DNA of 64,000 nt from the NCBI GenBank assembly GCA_017307165.1, contig JAFKGK010000006.1, positions 1-64,000 on the forward strand, written 5' to 3'. Made by a program: the position numbers and the translations under genes. The DNA is from Candidatus Melainabacteria bacterium (lineage in GTDB: Bacteria > Cyanobacteriota > Vampirovibrionia > Obscuribacterales > Obscuribacteraceae). Positions 47,502 to 58,132 of the stretch are shown in pieces. Position 1 is the stretch's first letter; each line of letters starts with the position of its first letter. A model generated the notes under the pieces. That model saw only the letters and a list, made by a program, of their open reading frames with translations, was not told where the DNA came from and did no database searches.

Positions 47502-47728
47502 ATGTTTGAAGACAAAGAAGCCGCGATCCAAGTCAATAAAGACATGTTAGCGGTCATAGCCTTGCTTAACGATAGCCTTATAAGCGTGCAATCATCGGCT
47601 ACTCAAGACGAATTTCAAAACTATCGACGTGAGGTCGGTAAACTGATGGGCGCGATTTTTTTGAGGTTCTGGATGATGTCTGGGAAAAATATCCCGATCT
47701 CAAACCCGAGTCATTTAGGGATGACTAA
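47502..47728 (+). pseudogene. Small gene with a frameshift in a T7 run
   Basis: The ATG at 47502 abuts the previous stop. The unbroken frame is VNKDMLAVIALLNDSLISV to KLMGAIFL, after which the +1-shifted frame loses coding character. From 47663 the -1 frame reads EVLDDVWEKYPDLKPESF, then RDD and a TAA at 47726-47728, which is clearly protein-like. One extra T in the run at 47656-47662 would join both halves into about 75 residues. Causes could be a sequencing error, a mutation, or slippage. No family recognised. The stop falls in the first bases of the fdhD remnant. Confidence 0.55.
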
Positions 47729-47876
47729 TCTCTCCCGTCCACATACAAGTTGTAGCGATCGCCACGCAAAAAAAAACCGATTAGAGTCATTTTGCATTCT
47801 CTTGCCAGGTCGATAGCCAGACTAGAGGGTGCTCCTACTGCGGCCATTGCAGAATAGATCCGATCGCCTTATCCAG
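47722..47876 (-). pseudogene. fdhD: Decayed copy of the fdhD 3' end
   Basis: Bases 47722-47847 match 48775-48897 (the end of the intact fdhD) with only two substitutions and a longer A run (A9 versus A6). Bases 47849-47876 match 49002-49029 exactly. The 104 bases between these two blocks in fdhD are missing here. The order and strand are the same as in the intact gene, so this is a remnant of its 3' end. Confidence 0.92.
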
Positions 47877-47909
47877 AGGATTACTGAGAGACAAAAAAGC
47901 GGCGCCGAG

Positions 47910-47944
47910 TTGACAGATTTGGGCATACGTACGATGATACGTAT
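47910..47944 (+). promoter_or_regulatory. Promoter with palindromic operator of the toxin-antitoxin operon
   Basis: TTGACA (47910-47915) is spaced 17 bases from GATGAT (47933-47938). A perfect inverted repeat ATACGTA-N6-TACGTAT (47925-47944) covers the -10 region, 30 bases before the antitoxin ATG. Type II modules usually repress themselves through such a site bound by the antitoxin complex. Confidence 0.6.
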
Positions 47945-47973
47945 AGGCGCAGTGCATTGCTTAGAGGCTTTTC

Positions 47974-48297
47974 ATGAATTACAAAGGAAAAATCACCACA
48001 AGCGGTTCCTCCGAAGCAATTCGTTTTGAGAAAGAACTGTTCAAGCAAAATCCTGAATTTAAACAGCAGGCCGAAGTGCGTGCTGACATAATCGGGCCCG
48101 GCAAAATGTTGATTTCCGTCGTCGACAGACTTGAAATCGAGCAGGAGGAAGATCCCATAGTCGGAGCATTCCTCTCATTTTTAGAAAATGACTTGAACAA
48201 AAACCCTGCTGCAGTGTCTCCATTGGATGCTAAAACAATTGCTCGCGCCAAAGCATTGACCAAAGGGGTTGTTTACACCGATGATGACTTCAAATAG
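47974..48297 (+). CDS. PrlF-family antitoxin
   Basis: A 107-residue protein. The N-terminal half (MNYKGKITTSGSSEAIRFEK) resembles the AbrB/SpoVT swapped-hairpin DNA-binding fold of PrlF antitoxins. The middle has VRADIIGPGKMLISVVD, and the acidic C-terminus (SFLENDLNKNP to YTDDDFK) would wrap the toxin. AGAGG lies 6-7 bases upstream of the ATG. Its stop is 6 bases before the toxin ATG. It would neutralise YhaV and repress its own operon via the nearby palindrome. Confidence 0.85.
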   Translation: MNYKGKITTSGSSEAIRFEKELFKQNPEFKQQAEVRADIIGPGKMLISVVDRLEIEQEEDPIVGAFLSFLENDLNKNPAAVSPLDAKTIARAKALTKGVVYTDDDFK

Positions 48298-48303
48298 GTG
48301 TCC

Positions 48304-48756
48304 ATGCAAGTAAACGGATTTCAACTCTTTCAGCACCCGTTGTTTAAATCTCAATTCGAAAAACTATTCGCAATCGCCAAAAAGGTGCGCGAACAACAAC
48401 CAGAAAAGTATAAAGAGCACCCAACCGTCAAGCTTTTGGCGAAGATAACTGACTTGATCAGCGTAGAGATACCCGCTGAACCAGGGCATGACCGGTGGAA
48501 CCAGGGCAACACGCTCGGCAAGGGGTACAAACACTGGAAGCGGGCTAAGTTTGGTCGCTTCCGGTTGTTTTTTCGTTACGGAAGTACAGGCGAAAATAAG
48601 GCTATCGTTTATGCCTGGATAAATGACGAAAAAACGCAACGAAAGGAAGGGGATAAAAACGATCCATATGTTCTTTTCGCAAAAGGTTTGGAACGCGGCC
48701 AGCCTCCAGATTGCTTTGTTGCGTTGCTCCAAGCGTCTGAAGAGCTAGATCTGTAA
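48304..48756 (+). CDS. yhaV: YhaV-family ribonuclease toxin
   Basis: A RelE-superfamily mRNA interferase of 150 residues. E. coli YhaV has a very similar arrangement: VNGFQLFQHPLF, then LLAKITDLISVEIPAEPG, WKRAKFGRFRLFFRYGST, IVYAWINDEKTQRKEGDKND and KGLERGQPPDCF. The conserved Arg and Lys residues are in the RFRLFFRY element. The ATG at 48304 has AGGTG a few bases upstream; a GTG two codons earlier directly follows the antitoxin stop. It cuts mRNA on release from PrlF. The cassette lies between the two fdhD 3' copies and next to a convergent fdhD. Confidence 0.93.
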   Translation: MQVNGFQLFQHPLFKSQFEKLFAIAKKVREQQPEKYKEHPTVKLLAKITDLISVEIPAEPGHDRWNQGNTLGKGYKHWKRAKFGRFRLFFRYGSTGENKAIVYAWINDEKTQRKEGDKNDPYVLFAKGLERGQPPDCFVALLQASEELDL

Positions 48757-48774
48757 TAATGGGTGAAACAACGT

Positions 48775-48897
48775 TGACTAGTCTCTCCCGTCCACATATA
48801 AGTTGTAGCGATCGCCACGCAAAAAACCGATTAGAGTCATTTTGCATTCTCTTGCCAGGTCGATAGCCAGACTAGAGGGTGCTCCTACTGCGGCCAT
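48775..48897. repeat. Direct-repeat copy at the intact fdhD end
   Basis: This 123-bp stretch has a partner at 47722-47847. The two lie in direct orientation, about 1.05 kb apart, and flank the PrlF/YhaV cassette. This copy is the true end of the fdhD reading frame. The partner is a decayed remnant. Confidence 0.92.
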
Positions 48898-49662
48898 CAC
48901 TCTTATACCGGCCTGGCAAGCCTTTTGTACGAGCTCAAAACTCGCTCGACCACTCACCAATAGGACATGCTCGTTGAGTGGTACTTGCAAGTCCGAGTCG
49001 AGCAGAATAGATCCGATCGCCTTATCCAGTGCATTGTGTCTTCCGACGTCCTCTGCCATGGCAATGATGTTTTTGTCCGGATCAAATATTGCCGCTGCGT
49101 GTATGCCGCCTGTCGAGTCAAAATTTGCTTGTTTTGCTCTCAATCTCTCGGGCAGATCTAAAAAGAAGCACTCATCGATTTTGTCCCAAATTGTAGGTAG
49201 GCCTTGGTAATCTGATCTTGATTGTGCTTGGGTGATCGATCTGGCCATCACGTCTAGCACTGCTTCGATGGATCTTTTGCCGCAGACTCCGCAGCTGGAC
49301 GCGACAAAGCTATGCCTGTCAAAGGCATCATCTCGCACTTGTACGCCCTCACTCAATATAACCTCGGCCTGGTTGCACTGATGCAAGATGATCTCTTTGA
49401 CGTCGCTTGCACTAGATATGATGCCTTCTGTATATAAAAAGCCAGCAGCCAGCTGTACGTCTTGTCCTGGTGTCCTCATCGTAACGGCAACACTCTGGCT
49501 ACGTCCGTCGGCAAAAGTCACGCCGATTTCCAAAGGTTCTTCGCTAGCGATAGCGTCATCGGCTTGGGTGATACGTGTTTTATTGCCGCCATCAAAATAC
49601 AGCCGCTTTATTTTTGCGACTTTTTGATCTCGTGCTCGTTTGTCTGTGGGCGCACCGGTCAT
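48778..49662 (-). CDS. fdhD: FdhD, formate dehydrogenase sulfurtransferase
   Basis: FdhD transfers sulfur from IscS to the molybdenum cofactor to activate formate-dehydrogenase-type enzymes. This protein has 294 residues, a normal length. The catalytic Cys loop is SSCGVCGKRS near residue 120, and GFLYTEGIISSASDV and AEDVGRHNALDKAIG are also diagnostic. Its start overlaps the stop of the oxidoreductase gene by 4 bases, so the enzyme and its activator are made together. The 3' end is the intact member of a duplicated pair. Confidence 0.96.
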   Translation of the reverse strand: MTGAPTDKRARDQKVAKIKRLYFDGGNKTRITQADDAIASEEPLEIGVTFADGRSQSVAVTMRTPGQDVQLAAGFLYTEGIISSASDVKEIILHQCNQAEVILSEGVQVRDDAFDRHSFVASSCGVCGKRSIEAVLDVMARSITQAQSRSDYQGLPTIWDKIDECFFLDLPERLRAKQANFDSTGGIHAAAIFDPDKNIIAMAEDVGRHNALDKAIGSILLDSDLQVPLNEHVLLVSGRASFELVQKACQAGIRVMAAVGAPSSLAIDLARECKMTLIGFLRGDRYNLYVDGRD

Positions 49663-51965
49663 GTGGAGGCCTTGTGCGGCCTGACCTCTACTGCAACTTG
49701 CTTCATCGCAGGCTGGTCGCTCTCTCTGCTGTAGTCAATATTGGCGCATAGGACATTGAGCTCTGGCATATAGCCAAATACACACCCTTGAGGTACGTCG
49801 TACTTGACTGCGCGATATTCTGTGACTTTTCGTGTCGTGCCGTCTCTTGCAAAGCTCTCTATGTCGATCAGATCAAAGTTGTCGAGGTTAAGGGCCTGCA
49901 TGTCGGCTTCCGACATAAAAAGCAAGGTGCGCAGATTTTTGACTCCTCGGTATCGATCATCATCAGAATAAATGGTGGTATTAAATTGATCGTGAGACCT
50001 CAATGTGCCGAGCATCAATCTGCCGGGTGGTAGACTCGTGTCTGGAAGCGCACCATCACTAAAGTTGGCTAATTTGGTCGGTGTCAAAAATTGCAGCTCT
50101 CGGGCTGGTTGCTGGATTCTAAATCCTAATTTTTCTCTGACTCTGGTATTGAAATTTTCGAATCCTGTCAGGGCATTTGCCATTACATCTCTGATGAGAT
50201 CATAGTTGCCGACCCAGTCTTCCCAGGGAATGCGCGAGTCGGGCATGGTGGCGCGAGCGATACCAGCGATAATGGCCAGTTCGGATAAAAGATGCTCTGA
50301 TGCTGGTGGTCTCAAGCCATTGGACAAATGCACATTGGACATGGAGTCTTCAACTGAGATTTTTTGCGGACCACTCTTTTGCATGTCTATCTCGGTCCGG
50401 CCGAGGCAGGGCAGGATCAGTGCCTCGCGTCCATGCACCAGGTGACTACGATTGAGTTTTGTAGATACATGCAGGGTCAGGTCGCAATTGCGCAGACCGG
50501 CAAATGTTCTCTCTGTGTCAGGGGTCGCTATGGCAAAATTGCCGCCCATGCCCATAAACACCTTGACCGATCCATCGAGCATGCCTTCGATCGTGCGTAC
50601 CGTATCTAGGCCAGGTTGGCGTGGCGATCTGATGCCTGTTGCTTCATCCATCTTGGCCAGCCAGGCCTCCGACGGGCGGTGGTGGATGCCACAGGTGCGG
50701 TTGCCTTGTACGTTGCTGTGACCACGGATGGGGCAAGGGCCCGCTCCTAGGCGACCTAGATTGCCTCGAAGCAATAGGACGTTGACGATCTCGCGGATCG
50801 CTGATACTCCGTATTGCTGCTGGCTGACACCGAGACACCAGGCAATGATGGCTGATTTGGCGTTGCGATAGATATCGGCCGCCTTGCAGATCTCCTGCTT
50901 GCTCAGGGCTGATTCGCGTTCGATCTCCTCCCAGGTGGTCTTGCGGCAGGCAGCGACATAGTCGTCAAATCCTGAAGTGTATTTTTGGATGAAGGCGGTA
51001 TCGATAACGGTGGCATCGTGCTCAGCAAGCTCGAGGAGATACTTGCCAAAGCCCCGCATAATGGCAAAGTCTCCGCCTATACGGGGTTGCATAATCATGC
51101 TGCTGATGGGCGTCGCCTTAAATAGCAGCATATCCATGATATCGTGAGGAATGATCGTCGATCCGGTGGCAGCTTCGACGAGTGGATTGATGTGCACTAT
51201 TTTGAGATTGTTGTGCTTGACACCCTCCGACAAGGCGGTCAGCATGCGGGGGGCATTGGTCGCGGCGTTGACCCCCAACAAAAATATAGCATCCGCCTTG
51301 TGCCAGTCATCCATGTCGACGGTGCCTTTGCCGGTGCCTAGCGAGGCTGCCAGTGCCCGCCCGCTGGCTTCGTGACACATGTTGGAACAGTCGGGCAGAT
51401 TGTTGGTGCCGAGCTCTCGCGCAAATAATTGATATAGGAAAGTGCCTTCGTTTGAGAGGCGGCCGGAGGTGTAAAAAGATGCTGCATTGGGTGTTGCAAG
51501 CCCGTTTATATGCCTGGCGACTGTCGCAAATGCGTCCGACCAGCTAATGGGCTTGTACTTATCGGTAGCGGCATCATAAACCATGGGATGAGTGAGGCGC
51601 CCGGCGTCTTCGAGCGCAAACTCGCTCCAGGTCGATAGCTCGGTCACGGTGTGCTCGGCAAAAAACTCCGGTCCTACCCTTTTAGGAGTCATCTCCCAGG
51701 TGACGTGCTTGATGCCGTTTTCGCAGATGTCCATCTTGAGGCCCTTGCGATCATCCGGCCAGGCACAGCCAGGACAATCATAGCCCTTGTTTTCCTGGTT
51801 CATCTCAAAGACTGCGCGGGTTCCCTCGATGAGTTCGCCTTGCTGGATGAGGATTTTGCCGACGCTCATCGCTGCTCCCCAGCCTGCTGCAGGGTGATGA
51901 TAGTCTTTTTGGCTAAATTTGAGTTTGGAAAACCGATTATTGCTCTTGGGCCTGGACTCTGTCAT
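49659..51965 (-). CDS. YdeP/FdhF-type molybdopterin oxidoreductase
   Basis: A large molybdenum enzyme of 768 residues. It matches the YdeP-like alpha-subunit family, including DCPGCAWPDD near residue 38, NLPDCSNMCHEASGRALAAS near 190, LGVNAATNAPRML, RLGAGPCPIRGHSNVQGNRT and LMLGTLRSHDQFNTTIYSDDDRY (molybdopterin dinucleotide-binding end). The usual four-Cys 4Fe-4S motif of formate dehydrogenases is not evident, only the CxxC. E. coli YdeP is linked to acid resistance; the substrate is not known. It is coupled to fdhD by a 4-base overlap. Confidence 0.92.
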   Translation of the reverse strand: MTESRPKSNNRFSKLKFSQKDYHHPAAGWGAAMSVGKILIQQGELIEGTRAVFEMNQENKGYDCPGCAWPDDRKGLKMDICENGIKHVTWEMTPKRVGPEFFAEHTVTELSTWSEFALEDAGRLTHPMVYDAATDKYKPISWSDAFATVARHINGLATPNAASFYTSGRLSNEGTFLYQLFARELGTNNLPDCSNMCHEASGRALAASLGTGKGTVDMDDWHKADAIFLLGVNAATNAPRMLTALSEGVKHNNLKIVHINPLVEAATGSTIIPHDIMDMLLFKATPISSMIMQPRIGGDFAIMRGFGKYLLELAEHDATVIDTAFIQKYTSGFDDYVAACRKTTWEEIERESALSKQEICKAADIYRNAKSAIIAWCLGVSQQQYGVSAIREIVNVLLLRGNLGRLGAGPCPIRGHSNVQGNRTCGIHHRPSEAWLAKMDEATGIRSPRQPGLDTVRTIEGMLDGSVKVFMGMGGNFAIATPDTERTFAGLRNCDLTLHVSTKLNRSHLVHGREALILPCLGRTEIDMQKSGPQKISVEDSMSNVHLSNGLRPPASEHLLSELAIIAGIARATMPDSRIPWEDWVGNYDLIRDVMANALTGFENFNTRVREKLGFRIQQPARELQFLTPTKLANFSDGALPDTSLPPGRLMLGTLRSHDQFNTTIYSDDDRYRGVKNLRTLLFMSEADMQALNLDNFDLIDIESFARDGTTRKVTEYRAVKYDVPQGCVFGYMPELNVLCANIDYSRESDQPAMKQVAVEVRPHKAST

Positions 51966-51987
51966 TGCGACACCCCGTCTTTTTTGT

Positions 51988-52806
51988 CTATTTTATGCCC
52001 ACTCTAATGCGCAAGGTCCAGTACCATCTCTGCATTTCCGGCCCCAATCTTTCATCCGCCAATCTGCGGAGTTGATCTATCTCCAGATCTTGCTCTGAGG
52101 CGCCATGCTTGAGTAGGGTCTGGGTGTGTCCCTGGCTCAGCAGCAAACCTACTAGACGCTCGGCATTGCCCTCATCTATCTGGTCGATTGCGATCTCACG
52201 AGTATGGGCAAACAGGCTGCTGGCCTCCATGCGTCCGAGATGACCGTCTTTGCTATAGCGCACGAGTCGGTCGGCATGTCCCTGTTCTTGCTCTAGCCTG
52301 CGGCCGAGCTCCATGCAATGCTTGTACATCTCATCGACCTGCCAGTCGCCGGTCACGGGCGGCCAGTCATAATCGCAGGCAGCAAAGAGCCCGCCTTTTT
52401 TGAGGAGACGGTGGACCTCCTTAAATGTGCTCTCAGGCTCCATCCAGTGCAATGCTTGATTGCAAGTGACCATATCGGCACAATCATTGCTGAGTCCTGT
52501 GGCGTGTGCAAAGCCTGCACGATAATAGACATTGTTGCCAGCCTGTGCCTCGGCAAGTTTGCGCATCTCGTCATTAGGCTCTATGCCGATGACCGCCTTG
52601 CCATATCTGCCCCAGAACCTGGTTGCAAGACCCGTACCCGAGCCCAGATCCACTATGAGAAAGGGTGATGGATTGCCCGCTATCTGTAATAGGAGATCGG
52701 CCAATTTAGTTTCTGGAGCAGGCCTAAAGCGGTCGTAATCGCCTGCAAAGCCAGTAAATCTCTCTATATTTGCGCCAAAGTCCGCTGCAACGTCCATTTC
52801 TGACAT
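51988..52806 (-). CDS. Class I SAM-dependent methyltransferase
   Basis: A 272-residue methyltransferase starting MSEMDVAADFG, with GGAAGGA upstream. Motif I is VDLGSGTGLATRFWG (residues about 42-56), the acidic end of strand 2 is VIGIEPNDEMR, motif IV is MVTCNQALHWMEP, and motif VI is LLKKGGLFAACDYDWPP. This is a UbiE/Tam-like SAM fold; the substrate is unknown. It ends 22 bases before the molybdopterin oxidoreductase start, so it may be in the same operon. Confidence 0.9.
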   Translation of the reverse strand: MSEMDVAADFGANIERFTGFAGDYDRFRPAPETKLADLLLQIAGNPSPFLIVDLGSGTGLATRFWGRYGKAVIGIEPNDEMRKLAEAQAGNNVYYRAGFAHATGLSNDCADMVTCNQALHWMEPESTFKEVHRLLKKGGLFAACDYDWPPVTGDWQVDEMYKHCMELGRRLEQEQGHADRLVRYSKDGHLGRMEASSLFAHTREIAIDQIDEGNAERLVGLLLSQGHTQTLLKHGASEQDLEIDQLRRLADERLGPEMQRWYWTLRIRVGIK

Positions 52807-52946
52807 TTTTGACAATTCCTTCCGTTCAGTTATTTTATCAAACCCCGCAGACTTGTCCCGTCGTGTTATTTGCAGGCACAAAAACTCACCCATGGCGTCC
52901 AAAATATTTGTCGATCTAGTGCTCGATTTTGCTGCGGGACGATATC

Positions 52947-53213
52947 ATGCGCGTCAAACAAGTGATAACTTTGTCGATGCTTGCCAGCTTGATGACTGGC
53001 TTTGTTTGTGTAGGTACTGCATGTGGTGCCGATCCTGTTTATAAAGCGCAAGACAACAAATATCTCGAGGCGCGCAGCGCTGCCATCACAGAAATGCAAC
53101 AGAAATTGATGGAATTGAGAGATCATTATCGCCGTATGGAATTGTCAGAAAGGGAGAGGGCAAAGGCTGCCGAAGGAGCAGTCCCTCCAAGTGTGAGCGA
53201 TCGCTATGGTTGA
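52947..53213 (+). CDS. Small exported protein, unknown
   Basis: The ATG at 52947 (MRVKQVITLSMLASLMTG) starts a signal peptide that ends near TACGADP. A short mature part of about 60 residues remains. It has a charged helix: SAAITEMQQKLMELRDHYRR to MELSERERAKAAEG. No family recognised. A Cys just before GADP gives a weak lipobox. The stop overlaps the next small frame. Confidence 0.6.
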   Translation: MRVKQVITLSMLASLMTGFVCVGTACGADPVYKAQDNKYLEARSAAITEMQQKLMELRDHYRRMELSERERAKAAEGAVPPSVSDRYG

Positions 53214-53382
53214 GAGATTGGAATTAGAGCGCAGTTTTAGCGATCGTTTGGGAGGGGTCGATGCGGTCGCTGCAGGTCTTGGTGCGCAGAGCGCATCTGG
53301 GATAGGCTCGGTACAACTGGTGGGCGAGCGCAGCAATTATTATGTGCGTACATACAAAAACTTTGGTGGCAATGATCAGTAA
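53206..53382 (+). CDS. Small protein, 58 residues
   Basis: A frame starting ATG 53206 (MVERLELERSFSDRL), ending TAA at 53380-53382. It overlaps the preceding stop by 8 bases, which suggests translational coupling. The sequence is polar with Gly/Ala and Ser runs (GVDAVAAGLGAQSASGIG). The codons look normal, but no family is recognised and the size is near the chance limit. Confidence 0.45.
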   Translation: MVERLELERSFSDRLGGVDAVAAGLGAQSASGIGSVQLVGERSNYYVRTYKNFGGNDQ

Positions 53383-53448
53383 ATCAAAATTGAAAACCGT
53401 TTTCTTTTGCATTGTATCGTCAAGATAAGCTATTCAAGCGCTTTTCGA

Positions 53449-53477
53449 GAGACATATTGTGATTGTGTGGGTATAAT
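53449..53477 (+). promoter_or_regulatory. Promoter of the efflux operon, TATAAT 7 bases from the ATG
   Basis: GAGACA (53449-53454), a 17-base spacer and a perfect TATAAT (53472-53477) stand directly before the adaptor gene. A start site 7 bases after the -10 box would fall on the A of ATG 53484. The mRNA could therefore be leaderless, and there is no ribosome site before that ATG. Confidence 0.45.
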
Positions 53478-53483
53478 CCGGAT

Positions 53484-55028
53484 ATGCAAATCGATATGCT
53501 TACGCGATTATTTTTTGCTCCGGCCCTGTGGGTGGTGCGCATTATCGCCTGCGTTTTCATTATGATGTTTATCCTCACATCTCCGGCATCGGCACATGGA
53601 GATCATGGTGGTGACGATCTGGCCTTTGCTCAGGCAAGCAGTGTCGGGCCAAGTGTCGTCAGCAGGGACGATCTGGCTGATCGATCGATCGGTTTATCTA
53701 TAGATAGAGTAAAGACTGTCGATGTCGGTGATCTGGACGCTGCGATACAGGCGACTGGCGAGGTCCAGGCTTCCGAAAATGAGTCATTTGACATCAATTG
53801 TGCCGTGAGCGGTGTGGTGCAGAGCGTTTTTGCAAGGCAAGGCGACATGGTGCGCAAAGGACAGGTTCTGGCGACTATTTTTAGTCCCGAGGTAGCAGCC
53901 GCTCTCGGCAATCTCATCAACGAAAAAAATCGAGTAGAGAGCGATATAGCCAGGCTGGAGGCCCAATACAAAGCAGACGTGGCTCTGCAAAAAAAATCAA
54001 CTCGATCTTGCTCAAGTGGCATTTGATCGGGAAAAAGACCTATTACTAGAAGGGATTTCTGCTCGCAAAAATTATCAGACGGCAGAGACCGAGCTAAAAG
54101 CCGCACGCGTGCGACTGGAAGCCTTGCAAGCGCGTCGTCAGCAAGAAATATTGCTAGCCCGCAAACAATTGTCCATCGCCATCTCTGCGGGCAAAGATCA
54201 ATTGGCGATAATGGGTTTTGCTCCTGCAAGAGTCGATGGTGTATTGGCTCGAGGTCATGTGAGCGCCGAGCTGGATGTCGTGTCGCCGCGTGACGGCTAT
54301 GTAGTGACGCGCAATGTCACCCCTGGCGAGCGAGTGGATCAGACTAAAAAGATGTTTGCCATCATCAATCTTTCGCGTGTCTGGGTCATGGTCGATATCT
54401 ATCAAGAGCAGATCGGGCAGATCCGAGAAGGGGCGCGTGCCGAGATAAAGACACCGACCGGCAGTATCGTCCAGGGCACCGTCTCCTCTGTTGGCTCGAC
54501 CGTGGATGCCCAGACCAGAACCTCGCATTTGCGCATTGTCGTGCCTAACGATAAGCAAGCTTTGCGGCCCGGGATGTTTGTTACTGCCAGGGTTTTCAGG
54601 CAGGAGCAAACAGAGGGCAGCTCTCCGCGTGTCCTGGCTATACCGGGATCTGCTCTGGTAAAGATTCAGGATCGTGATTACGTATACAAAGTTTCGCCTG
54701 ATGGCGATCGCTACGAGCCAGTGGCTGTCAAGGTCGGTCGCAGGGGCGGGGCAGGGACTCTAGTCGAAATAGTCAGTGGCTTGACTGATGGGCAGCAGAT
54801 AGTAGTCAGTGGCGTTGCGCAGTTGTCCGGGCCCATCGATAGCAAAAAGCACCAGGCCGAAGACCATGACGATCACCAGGAGCATGAGCAGGATCAAATT
54901 TTAGAAGAAGCCCGCAATGCTGATACTCGCATTGCCGGTTTGACCATGTTTTTGGCTGGCGGCTTTTGCATGGCAATCGTAGGTCTGGTCGTGTATTTTT
55001 TTGGCAAAAGACGTGGAGCTAGACCGCG

Positions 55029-55032
<4 letters not shown>
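53484..55032 (+). CDS. Heavy-metal RND efflux adaptor (CusB/CzcB type), frameshifted in an A8 run
   Basis: A periplasmic adaptor of the HlyD/CusB family. An N-terminal TM/signal (VVRIIACVFIMMFILTSPASA) and a His-rich start (HGDHGGDD) lead into the barrel-sandwich element VSGVVQSVFARQGDMVRKGQ. The helical hairpin then crosses the break: with the A8 run at 53989-53996 the first frame ends at TGA 54026. With seven A's the hairpin continues QLDLAQVAFDREKD to the stop at 55032. The second part has the beta-barrel (RVWVMVDIYQEQIGQIREGA) and VEIVSGLTDGQQIVVSG. The C-terminus has an acidic His-rich stretch and a TM helix. It overlaps the transporter by 4 bases. Confidence 0.85.
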
Positions 55033-58106
<3,074 letters not shown>

Positions 58107-58132
58107 TGCTAGACTATCGCTGGAGGTGCTGG

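Noticed and set aside
47877-47909. Integrase or recombinase remnants near the toxin-antitoxin cassette
   Set aside because: No frame with tyrosine or serine recombinase residues was found between the fdhD copies; the space holds only the promoter and the two genes.
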